From an uncultured Rhizobiaceae group bacterium (GTDB lineage Bacteria > Pseudomonadota > Alphaproteobacteria > Rhizobiales > Rhizobiaceae): a DNA stretch of 45,142 nucleotides. Made by a program: the position numbers and the translations under genes. The notes beneath the pieces were generated by a model. That model did no database searches, was not told the origin of the DNA, and worked only from the letters and a program-made list of their open reading frames with translations. Shown here one piece after another: positions 34,701 through 41,437 of the stretch; position 1 is the first letter of the stretch, and every line of letters starts with the position of its first letter. The stretch spans positions 1 to 45,142 of the forward strand of contig CANMVS010000030.1 in the NCBI GenBank assembly GCA_947501445.1, read 5' to 3'.

Positions 34701-35773
34701 CTGCCTGTTGCTATCCCAATACCAAAATTCCTGCCAAGTTTTTTGAAGCCCCGCTGGATATTTTGTGCCGCGCCAATGGCCCTGACGGCATCATCCTCAT
34801 GGGTAGCCCCCGGCAATCCGAAAGCAGAAACCAAATTCAATCCGCTGCCATCGGCACAGATCTGTTCAACACAACCACCGGCAATCTCCATCGCAGCTTC
34901 AATCGTGCTGATTATGTCCACCATCTGGGCCAGGGGCTCCGCCTGGGCATCAGCTGCAATTGGATATTGAAAACCAATATATACAACGGTCACGAGCCTA
35001 TATTCTGCAAGCCATTTTGAGTGTCCTGCCTCGATACGAGTTACCAAACTGGGCGATAGATATTGTGCTGCATCTTGCACAATTGGAATATCTGAAGGAT
35101 TGGACGCTGTGAGGGCTGGTTGGGTTGCGAGACCTTTGAGGTTGAACACACCGTTGCCTGCTTCAACCCCGACTGCAATATCGCGCAATAGATCAATTGA
35201 CCGTGTGGATAGCACAATATTGTCAGGTTGCGCCTGTCGATAAATCCGGCCGACCTCTGCGAGTGGTTTGCCCGTAGCAAATGCATGTCGGCGGCCACTT
35301 TTCGTTTTAACGTCAAACCAGTCCAGTATGCCGGAAGAAATCGAAATCCGATGACTCATGCCAACCTTGGTGTGCTCTGCCGAATTTAATAATCGAGCAT
35401 TGAGTTCCAGCGCGACAAAGGCAGCAGCATGGGTTGCATGTTCAACGTCATCGTCCTTAGCCTGCCAAAATGCCACAATGGCATCACCAGCAAATGCGAT
35501 CACGTCTCCATCGAGCATGTGAATCACCTCAACTGCTTTACTGAAATAACCATTCAGCAGTTTAGGCAATGCCTCTGGAAAGTCCGGACGCCCTGCGAAA
35601 TAAGATTCTGTCAATGGTGTGTAGTTTACAATATCCAGAAAAAGGACCGCCCCTTGCATAGCGGTCAATTTTGATGAGCCACCTTCAAGCTTTCGACCTA
35701 CGCCGTTATGGCGCATTCGACGCGGTAAATAGGCAGAAAGCGATCGATCCGATGCTAAATCATTGAGGCTCAC
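31712..35773 (-). CDS. soluble adenylyl cyclase-like protein: two cyclase domains, AAA ATPase, TPRs
   Basis: A 1353-residue protein. GTG 35773 is preferred to longer starts because AAGGAGAT lies 9 nt upstream and the product then begins VSLNDLASDRSLSAYLPRR, usual for this family. Domain C1 (~35-230) has both metal Asp (LFLDIVNYT, FAGDAIVAFW). C2 (~250-430) lacks the first (YIGFQYP) but keeps FSIVGPPINRAARLM, so it is a degenerate partner, as in mammalian ADCY10. A STAND/AAA ATPase follows with Walker A AGEPGIGKSR (~468-477) and LLIDDAHWLDS, then a long helical TPR-like region (~800-1340). No membrane segment is seen. It should make cAMP in the cytoplasm in response to a signal sensed by the ATPase/TPR part. 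Small-molecule control such as bicarbonate is known for sAC but not shown here. Confidence 0.88.
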   Translation of the reverse strand: MSLNDLASDRSLSAYLPRRMRHNGVGRKLEGGSSKLTAMQGAVLFLDIVNYTPLTESYFAGRPDFPEALPKLLNGYFSKAVEVIHMLDGDVIAFAGDAIVAFWQAKDDDVEHATHAAAFVALELNARLLNSAEHTKVGMSHRISISSGILDWFDVKTKSGRRHAFATGKPLAEVGRIYRQAQPDNIVLSTRSIDLLRDIAVGVEAGNGVFNLKGLATQPALTASNPSDIPIVQDAAQYLSPSLVTRIEAGHSKWLAEYRLVTVVYIGFQYPIAADAQAEPLAQMVDIISTIEAAMEIAGGCVEQICADGSGLNLVSAFGLPGATHEDDAVRAIGAAQNIQRGFKKLGRNFGIGIATGRAFCGDYGGKDRRVFSIVGPPINRAARLMNLGNGNIFCDPDTMQSADQHFNFEIEPQTKLKGLSTSFIVYKPGAQISVAPRSVDLEIEGRRPQTMLWAKQLAKAKQGTGGLVIVAGEPGIGKSRLLREMTRLADLAGAKVVSANCMPSEHLTPYFAWRSLLPAVLSHDSEPKLSLTLRFTELIAAREDLIPWMSLINDVLELDLPATQTSVRMGASARAESLQELMIHVISHYASKSPLVLLIDDAHWLDSASANMIAAVRQRVPNVLILLSKRPREIVKLPETVELLTSKDALDIQLGSLSQSDTASLIAGKLGARSVQSEATEFIFQQTGGHPLHTEELALALKGRGWLQVIGGVCQIDTSKADLLPDTMPTSLRGAISARIDDVDAKCQMVAKVASTIRQAFTQDRILEIMPVTSDPQNMSRCLLQLEKSDILRRATLGNQQVYEFCHAIIHEVAYELLTGDQRLILHKSNAVWVETNFEDNLTSHIAWLATQWELAADFDRAISYLEKCSALAVRNFANREAIEYLNKAWVLAKGAGIEIEPARDSQWRYLHGEASHQLSDFASSEVHFDAALAYLNQPLHRKPIFQTVDIVYDAAVQCVRRFKPRPIPSQSADPDDVDSISTAKIYERLSEQAYFNNEMVSVLHRTLRSLSLAEAAGERREMITGYGALAIGLGISGLPAAARYYLNRGIDLAEASGNVDEIGYAHLYACVHAAGMGDWQRVESSGERCNKLFGELGDRFRQQQALSVLCYARLLQGQFQSAEASLTSWRTSVAQGASPQVLCWSLGAEFLTHLSRDSLSVDVLDALAQLPQNLLSEADKLLCHGLRALGHWHLGHRDEAVKAALAGLESMCKFPPSAWHVIPAVAGIVETLIGACETELRESKKGGPTLKHATTSLRHARRFVRKIPAAGPRIQLLSARLARICGKIKKSRIYAYSARDNAKSLDMRLDLALTYLELCQLEVSNGQERMTHRKHAENLFAEMGVDGGHVS

Positions 35774-35848
35774 GGGCGGCGGATCTCCTTCTGTTTGAAG
35801 AAATATAATAGACAGGAAGCTCCAAAAACAAAAGGTTTCACAGGCGTT

Positions 35849-35873
35849 GTACAAAAAGCGCTCGACAGTTTGA
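35849..35873 (+). repeat. 25-bp direct repeat, right copy (PLP gene 3'-end fragment)
   Basis: Read on the + strand this gives GVVQKALDSLI and a stop, against AVQKALDSLT and a stop at the end of the PLP lyase (25880-25909). The 24/25 match lies in the non-coding gap 35774-35900 between the cyclase start and the next gene. It is either a displaced gene end left by an insertion or the remnant of a duplicated gene. Confidence 0.75.
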
Positions 35874-35900
35874 TCTGACATCGCGGCGTCGGGTACATAT

Positions 35901-37172
35901 TCAGATAATGCCACCACCGGCTGTGATCTTGTCCCTGATGGCTGTCACATCACCATGCGGCATGGCCGCGGCTGTGCCGGCGGCTTCACCACTGGCGAAG
36001 GCCGTGCCCATGACGCGAATTGAGGCATAGGCCATGGGGTCGGCGCCGATGACGCGCCCTGCGTAATAAAGATTGTCGATGCCCTTTGCACGCAGGCAAT
36101 CAAGTGGAATATGAGCGTAACCATCACCGCCAACGCTGTGGTAGACGGGTTTACCGGCTATGGCGTGGTCTTCCATCGGCCAGGCCGCCCGTGCAATACC
36201 GTGATCGCTTTGCGCCCCGGCAAGAATGTCGGATTGCGTCAGTGTATAGCGTGCCGCTGGGTGCCGACTTTCACGAATACCCAGTTGCGGCCCGGTTTGA
36301 ATGAGATAGGCCTTTTCAAACCCCGGTACCTTTTTACGCAATACACCAATGTGCTCATGGGCGGCTGCACGCAGACGCTGCTCGGCTCTGGTATAGGATG
36401 CGGAAGACAGGTCCGGCATGGGTAAATCGATCATCATCCACCACATGTCACTGCTGCCGGGAACCCGGGTATATATGCCGCCATCTTCGCGTGCACTGGG
36501 GTAATTGCCAACGGCATTGTATTCTGCAAAGGCTGATTTTATGCAGTCGCGATCAACCTCAAGGTCAGCACTCAGTCCGCCAATACGAATGGGGCCCGAG
36601 GCCGCCTGATATTGACCTTCACCATTGCCTTCGCGGCATTCCAACCCGGCCACCAAAGCCAGATTGGCATCTCCGGTCGCATCAACAAAGGCCTCGGCTG
36701 CAAGGCGAAACCGACCATCCATACCGGCCAGGGTCACTGATTCCAGCCAATTAGCGGTGCGCGACGCCGCTGCGACACGGGTGTGGAGGAGCACATCAAC
36801 GCCATGGGCTGCAAGTACCCTGTCCAAAGCAAGTTTTACACGCTCAGGATCAAGCAGGATAATCCAGTTTCCGGTCGTTTCGGAACAATGAGCCTCCGCC
36901 GCCATATCAAGCGCCCTTAAGGCCGCCAACACAACATCCGCCGCCCCGCCAACAGCGCGCACCGGTTCCCTGCCCTGTTGATAAAACCCGCAATAGGCCA
37001 GAACCTGTGCATTGGTGGCTGCGCCGCCCAGAAAACCATATTTTTCGACCAGCAATGTTTTGGCGCCTGCGCGGGCAGCGCCGAGGGCAGCGCCTACGCC
37101 GCCCGCCCCACCACCAGCGACGATGACATCATAATCGGCCTCAGGTTTTCGGCCTGTGCGCAGGAAGGCCAA
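35901..37172 (-). CDS. FAD-dependent oxidoreductase (FAD_oxidored family)
   Basis: A 423-residue protein starting at TTG 37172, directly after the permease stop; no better start is seen. DVIVAGGGAGGVGAALGAAR is the Rossmann FAD motif and LVEKYGFLGGAATNAQV follows it, the pattern of the PF12831 family. AFVDATGDANLALVAG and NLYYAGRVIGADPMAYASIR are the other FAD contacts. It is the last gene of a GntR-controlled operon with a TauABC-like importer, so it probably oxidises the imported compound or a derivative (inference). Part of the region is clearly more GC-rich than the block to its left. Confidence 0.85.
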   Translation of the reverse strand: MAFLRTGRKPEADYDVIVAGGGAGGVGAALGAARAGAKTLLVEKYGFLGGAATNAQVLAYCGFYQQGREPVRAVGGAADVVLAALRALDMAAEAHCSETTGNWIILLDPERVKLALDRVLAAHGVDVLLHTRVAAASRTANWLESVTLAGMDGRFRLAAEAFVDATGDANLALVAGLECREGNGEGQYQAASGPIRIGGLSADLEVDRDCIKSAFAEYNAVGNYPSAREDGGIYTRVPGSSDMWWMMIDLPMPDLSSASYTRAEQRLRAAAHEHIGVLRKKVPGFEKAYLIQTGPQLGIRESRHPAARYTLTQSDILAGAQSDHGIARAAWPMEDHAIAGKPVYHSVGGDGYAHIPLDCLRAKGIDNLYYAGRVIGADPMAYASIRVMGTAFASGEAAGTAAAMPHGDVTAIRDKITAGGGII

Positions 37173-37976
37173 TCAGGACCGCCAGCCCAGCAGGCGTGTT
37201 TCAACCAAACCGACCAGTGCACTGACCCCAACACCCAAAACCGACAGGATTGCAACACCGGCAAACAGGCGTTCCAGATCATAGAGCGACCCGGCCTCCA
37301 GAATATAGGCACCGACGCCATATTCCGCGCCCAGCATTTCGGCAGCGACAAGCAGAATGATGGCAATGGCGAGGGAGACACGCAGACCCGACAGGATGCC
37401 CGGCATGGCACCCGGCAAAACAATTTTCAAAACGATGGACCGCCAGGACAGACCAAAGCTCTGACCCATGCGTATCAGCGTGCGGTCCACATTATCCACG
37501 GCGCTATAGGTCGCCACAACGGTTGGCGTGAATGTACCAAGCGCAATCAGCGCATATTTTGATCCTTCGTCAATACCGAACCAGATGACAAAGAGCGGCA
37601 GCAGTGCGATTTTCGGAATGGGAAAAATCGCTGCCACCAGAGGCACCAACCCCGCCCGCACATAGGAGAACAGCCCAATGGATATGCCCAGAGAAATGCC
37701 GGCGATGGTGCCGATTGTCGCGCCGACCGCAAGCCGGGTGACTGAAGGCAAAAGGTGCTTCCATAGCAGGCCGGATTCCCACAGGTGCACGAATGTGCCA
37801 AAAACATCACTGGGTTTGGGCAGTGTCAAAGCGGTGATAAACCCGGTCTGCGTGCCAATTTCCATCAGGCCGATCAGAACGAAGAACACCGCCAGACCGA
37901 TCCAGCGGATTCTACGTGGCGCAAAGCCGCCGCCGCGAAAGACGACCGGTTTTTTTGCGGGTTGTTCATGGGACAC
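37173..37976 (-). CDS. ABC transporter permease, TauC/SsuC type
   Basis: A 267-residue integral membrane protein starting at GTG 37976 with AAGGAG 8 nt before. It has about six TMs and the family EAA-like loop in GQSFGLSWRSIVLKIVLPGAMPGILSG. The start overlaps the ATPase gene by 11 bp, so the two are translationally coupled. TauC/SsuC-type permeases import sulfonates, but the family also takes up aromatic, thiamine-precursor and nitrile compounds. No desulfonating enzyme is seen here, so the substrate may be a different compound. Confidence 0.9.
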   Translation of the reverse strand: MSHEQPAKKPVVFRGGGFAPRRIRWIGLAVFFVLIGLMEIGTQTGFITALTLPKPSDVFGTFVHLWESGLLWKHLLPSVTRLAVGATIGTIAGISLGISIGLFSYVRAGLVPLVAAIFPIPKIALLPLFVIWFGIDEGSKYALIALGTFTPTVVATYSAVDNVDRTLIRMGQSFGLSWRSIVLKIVLPGAMPGILSGLRVSLAIAIILLVAAEMLGAEYGVGAYILEAGSLYDLERLFAGVAILSVLGVGVSALVGLVETRLLGWRS

Positions 37977-38736
37977 TGATCAACTCCTTGTCAGCGGCCA
38001 CGGCTTCTTCGCGCATCAGGTTCCACAGATATTTCTGTTTGGCCTCCAGTCCGGCATCACCCATGGTGCGCTCCGACAGCGGCATATCAATCGCAACGAT
38101 TTCGCGTATGACACCCGGACGACGCGACAGGACAACAATTTCATGCCCCAGACGCACCGCCTCCTGCAGATTATGGGTGACATAGACGGCGGTAAACGGA
38201 TTTCGGCTCCACAGACTGATCAGATCATCCATGAGCAATTCGCGCGTTTGGCTGTCGAGTGCGGATAATGGTTCGTCCATCAGCATGACCGCCGGATTGA
38301 CAGCCAAAGCTCTGGCTATCGCAACGCGCTGCTTCATGCCACCGGATAATTGTCGCGGCAGCGCCTTCTTGAATTCTGATAATTTTGTGCGTGCAAGCAC
38401 ATCGTCTATAATGGCATCGCAGCGTTCGCCGCGAATGCCATGATCTTCGAGAACCAGTGAGATATTGCCGCGAACCGAACGCCAGGGCAGCAGGGCAAAA
38501 TCCTGAAAGACAAATGTCAGTGGATTGATACTATCAGCTGGTGGTTCACCGATTTGAACAACACGGCCGGAATCAGGCCTTTCCAGACCTCCAATAATGC
38601 GCAGCAGCGTTGACTTGCCACAGCCTGAAGGCCCGACAACGCAGACAATTTTTCCAGCCGGAATATCCAGCGAAACATCGCTGAGAACCTCAAGACTGCC
38701 ATAGGAATGACAAATTTTTTCCAGCTGAAGATCCAT
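37966..38736 (-). CDS. ABC transporter ATPase, TauB/SsuB type
   Basis: A 256-residue ATPase. Walker A is GPSGCGKST, the signature is LSGGMKQRVAIARAL and Walker B is VMLMDEPLSALD, with the switch His in YVTHNLQEAV. ATG 38736 is chosen over TTG 38748 because GGAT lies just before it. The upstream hairpin at 38747-38777 probably attenuates transcription from the substrate-binding gene. It partners the permease encoded next, which it overlaps by 11 bp. Confidence 0.92.
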   Translation of the reverse strand: MDLQLEKICHSYGSLEVLSDVSLDIPAGKIVCVVGPSGCGKSTLLRIIGGLERPDSGRVVQIGEPPADSINPLTFVFQDFALLPWRSVRGNISLVLEDHGIRGERCDAIIDDVLARTKLSEFKKALPRQLSGGMKQRVAIARALAVNPAVMLMDEPLSALDSQTRELLMDDLISLWSRNPFTAVYVTHNLQEAVRLGHEIVVLSRRPGVIREIVAIDMPLSERTMGDAGLEAKQKYLWNLMREEAVAADKELISVP

Positions 38737-38746
38737 TGACTGATCC

Positions 38747-38777
38747 AAAAAAGCGGGCGAACCAATCTGGTTCGCCC
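38747..38777 (-). terminator. attenuator hairpin between binding protein and ATPase
   Basis: A perfect 9-bp stem (GGGCGAACC, 38755-38763, with GGTTCGCCC, 38769-38777) and a 5-nt loop. On the minus strand it is followed by GC and six T (38752-38747), a good intrinsic terminator. It lies between the binding-protein stop (38796) and the ATPase start (38736), the same layout as at 6681 in the other transporter operon. Confidence 0.85.
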
Positions 38778-38795
38778 TTATAGAAGTTGCGTCAC

Positions 38796-39809
38796 TCAGT
38801 AGGTTTTGACATAGGACGTATCAACCAGGGTATCGAAAGTGACTGTATCTTTCACCAGATCTTCGCCGATGAACCAGTCAAGCTGATCCTGAATGGATGC
38901 CGTATTCATCGCCGCACCTTCATTGATGCGCATGGCACCATTGACAATGCTTGGTTTGGCTTTCTCATAAGGACGATCAGCGTAGACATATTTGTGTATG
39001 AGTTTGACCATATCTTCCGCAGCAGCATCACCGGCAGTCTTGTCGACCAGTGCGGCGTTGAAATCTGCTGCACCTTTGGAAAAAGCCCGCAGGAACGCTT
39101 CTGTTTGCGCCCGTTTGTTGGCCGCATTATCCGCCGATGTGAATACGGTGGTAACCTGATAATCCGGGATATAGTCAGAGACATCGCCGATGATGTGGAC
39201 AGCGCCGGATTTTGCCAGTGGTTTTGCAATATGGGGCACAATCGACCAGGCATCCACCTGCCCGGATTTCACTGCACCAATGATAGCGCCGACTTTCTGT
39301 AGCGGCTTGAATGATATGGCGACATTTTCCTTATCCGCTATTTTGGAAGCCATATAATGGAAAGACGAACCGGACTGGGTTATAGCAAATGTCTTGTCAT
39401 CAAGTTTCGATGGATCGGTAACACCGGCCTGAAAGGCCTTGTCAGAAGCCAGAATTTTCTGCCCATCGATACCTTTTTCCTCAGACAGAGCACCGCCAAT
39501 TATTTTCACTGCACCCTTGTCAGCCAGGGAAACGAGACCGCCAGAGATCGCAGTTACACCGTAATCTGCATCTCCTGAGGCAATCGCAACAGCCATGGGC
39601 TGGGCCGCCTGGAAAAACTTGAACTCGACATCCAGCCCCTCATCAGCAAAATAGCCGCGCTCAAAGGCGACAAAGCTGGCGGCATGGCTGGTAAAACGCA
39701 GAGCGCCGACATTAATTTTGGTTTCAGCCAATGCGGGGCCCACGATGAGTGGCAGCGTAACAGCAACACCCAAAAGCCCCAGCAGTTTCCTGCGATCCAG
39801 ATAATTCAT
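38796..39809 (-). CDS. ABC substrate-binding protein, NMT1/TauA type
   Basis: A 337-residue periplasmic protein. ATG 39809 has GGGAGG 6 nt upstream; a longer frame to 39851 is unsupported. A signal peptide (RRKLLGLLGVAVTLPLIVGP, cleavage after ALA near residue 29) precedes KINVGALRFTSHAASFVAFE and RGYFADEGLDVEFKFF, the usual start of the family (small-molecule binding of sulfonates, nitrate, thiamine precursors and aromatics). The internal GAIIGAVKSGQVDAWSIVPH is also typical. It is the second gene of the GntR-led operon. The ligand is unknown. Confidence 0.9.
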   Translation of the reverse strand: MNYLDRRKLLGLLGVAVTLPLIVGPALAETKINVGALRFTSHAASFVAFERGYFADEGLDVEFKFFQAAQPMAVAIASGDADYGVTAISGGLVSLADKGAVKIIGGALSEEKGIDGQKILASDKAFQAGVTDPSKLDDKTFAITQSGSSFHYMASKIADKENVAISFKPLQKVGAIIGAVKSGQVDAWSIVPHIAKPLAKSGAVHIIGDVSDYIPDYQVTTVFTSADNAANKRAQTEAFLRAFSKGAADFNAALVDKTAGDAAAEDMVKLIHKYVYADRPYEKAKPSIVNGAMRINEGAAMNTASIQDQLDWFIGEDLVKDTVTFDTLVDTSYVKTY

Positions 39810-39859
39810 GATATCCTCCCTTTCAATTTTTAATAGAGCCCGGTCTGGCACAACCGGCG

Positions 39860-40522
39860 TTAGCCATTGAGATCAAACTCAATTTCCTTGCGGAGACACT
39901 GCAATGCCAATTGCACATCTCTTTTGGGCACCGCATCGGTCAGCGATTGCTGAATGACCTTCAACGCAGCAAAATCCAACACTCCTTCGCGCAGCGCAGC
40001 CAGACGGAAGCGGCGCGACTGATCATAAAGTTTTTGCTGAATGGCGATGAGTCGCGGTGACCCACAGGCCTCAATCAGCCTGACATGGAAAATACGCGCT
40101 GCCGCATCCCATTCCAGCGCCCTGTCCTGCGGCGCAGATTTAACCTGTTCCTGTGCATGGGCAAGACTGTGATGGGCGGCGATAACGCGCCCTTCCCAGG
40201 TGATATCGCCATGCTCCAATGACCACTCCAGAGCCATACACTCAATCTGCGCACGCAAGCGCACAATGTCCTCAAGGTCTTCCTGGGTTGCCGAAGCCAC
40301 TCTGAAGCCGCGTTGAGAGCTGGCTTCCACCAGACCCTCGGCCGAAAGCAGGGTCAACGCCTCGCGTACCGAATGACCGGAGCCACCGTAGCGCATGCGC
40401 AGCTCTTCAATTTTCAGCTTTTTGTCCGGTGGCAATTCGCCAAAAGCAATATCACGACGCAAGGCACTGGTGATCAAGCCGACAACCGTTTCATTTTCCG
40501 GTTTTTGCTTCCCGAACAGCAT
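39860..40522 (-). CDS. GntR-family regulator, FCD subfamily
   Basis: A 220-residue regulator. ATG 40522 is the likely start (a longer frame reaches 40582 but runs through the promoter palindrome); GGAG lies about 12 nt upstream, which is distant. The winged HTH (about residues 15-75; KLKIEELRMRYGGSGHSVRE, ALTLLSAEGLVEASSQRGF) is followed by an all-helical FCD ligand domain (85-215) with the Asp/His/His-rich pattern that often binds metal and organic acids. It precedes the binding-protein gene by 50 bp on the same strand and faces the AroE-like gene across a palindromic site, so it probably represses both directions until its ligand is present. Confidence 0.9.
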   Translation of the reverse strand: MLFGKQKPENETVVGLITSALRRDIAFGELPPDKKLKIEELRMRYGGSGHSVREALTLLSAEGLVEASSQRGFRVASATQEDLEDIVRLRAQIECMALEWSLEHGDITWEGRVIAAHHSLAHAQEQVKSAPQDRALEWDAAARIFHVRLIEACGSPRLIAIQQKLYDQSRRFRLAALREGVLDFAALKVIQQSLTDAVPKRDVQLALQCLRKEIEFDLNG

Positions 40523-40539
40523 AATATTGAATGACTCCA

Positions 40540-40556
40540 AAAATATTGAATATTTT
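40540..40556. promoter_or_regulatory. GntR operator candidate (8-1-8 palindrome)
   Basis: AAAATATT-G-AATATTTT is a perfect palindrome with 8-bp arms, lying 18 bp upstream of the GntR start and about 72 bp before the AroE-like start. It is in the middle of the divergent promoter region (40523-40627). It is an AT-rich dyad of a size fitting a FadR/FCD-type dimer. Confidence 0.6.
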
Positions 40557-40627
40557 GTGGCATATGTCATATTCGCTGTCAATGCGTGTGCATTAGCACT
40601 TCAATTGAGGGAAGATCAGGCGAAATC

Positions 40628-41419
40628 ATGACAACAGCCAAAACCCGATGTCTGCTGATGGTTGGTCATCCGGTCGCCCAGACCCACACGCCTGCCCTGA
40701 TAAACAGATGGTGTCAGGACAATGACCATGACGTCATCATGATCGGTGCCAGCATCGAACCGCAGACCATTGATTCTTTCTTCGATACATTGCGCGGATG
40801 GGGAAATTGCATCGGCTGCACTGTCACGATGCCCTATAAGCAGACTGCATTTGCAGCCTGTGACGTTCTCACTGATCGGGCAAATCGGCTGGGCTGCGTC
40901 AATACAATACGGCGTTTGAGCGATGGCACCTTGTGTGGAGAAATGACCGACGGGGTCGCCATGACGGGTGCGTTGCGGAAGAACAACATTGATATTGGCG
41001 GCAAATCCGTATTGCTCGCCGGTGCCGGCGGTGGTGCCGGATCGGCCATCGCAGATGCCCTGTGTTCCGGCGGTATCGCGCGCTTGATCCTCATTGAACC
41101 GAATTTGACCAGACGCAGGGCTGTAGGCACCATGCTCAGGCAACACCATCCGGCGGTTACACTTGATCTGCCGGAGAGCAGCCTGGTGACCGCAGACATT
41201 GCCATTAACGCAACACCTTTGGGCATGGATGAATCTGACCCATTGCCGTTTGCACTGGATGTATTGCCTGCGGGCGCCATTGTCGCCGACGCAGTGACAA
41301 CGCCTGTTCACACGAAACTGCTGCGTCAGGCAGCTGATCGCGGGTTTTTAACGCAATCGGGCGGCGAGATGGCCGCCGCCCAACTGGAGTTTCAGCGCGC
41401 TTATTGGGGTCTATCGTGA
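40628..41419 (+). CDS. shikimate dehydrogenase-family (AroE-like) protein
   Basis: A 263-residue protein starting at ATG 40628 with AGG 8 nt before. The catalytic Lys is in TVTMPYKQTAF, the conserved Asp in GEMTDGVAMTGAL and the NAD(P) motif in LLAGAGGGAGSAIADAL. The shikimate-binding Ser-x-Ser pair of AroE is here Thr-x-Thr (VAQTHTPALIN), a sign of a paralogue with another quinate- or shikimate-like substrate. It is divergent from the GntR operon with FAD oxidoreductase and importer. Together these suggest use of a cyclic polyol or related carboxylate (inference). A housekeeping AroE is expected elsewhere in the genome. Confidence 0.85.
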   Translation: MTTAKTRCLLMVGHPVAQTHTPALINRWCQDNDHDVIMIGASIEPQTIDSFFDTLRGWGNCIGCTVTMPYKQTAFAACDVLTDRANRLGCVNTIRRLSDGTLCGEMTDGVAMTGALRKNNIDIGGKSVLLAGAGGGAGSAIADALCSGGIARLILIEPNLTRRRAVGTMLRQHHPAVTLDLPESSLVTADIAINATPLGMDESDPLPFALDVLPAGAIVADAVTTPVHTKLLRQAADRGFLTQSGGEMAAAQLEFQRAYWGLS

Positions 41420-41437
41420 GCCAAACGAACCTTCAGC

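Noticed and set aside
35774-35917. Longer N-terminus for the large cyclase (GTG at 35917 or ATG at 35881)
   Set aside because: It would overlap the FAD oxidoreductase gene and the 25-bp repeat, has no ribosome binding site, and AAGGAGAT precedes the GTG at 35773.
36978-37562. 194-residue + strand frame opposite the FAD oxidoreductase and permease genes
   Set aside because: It is antisense to two well-supported genes and its Gln/Asn/His-rich composition is that of a shadow frame.
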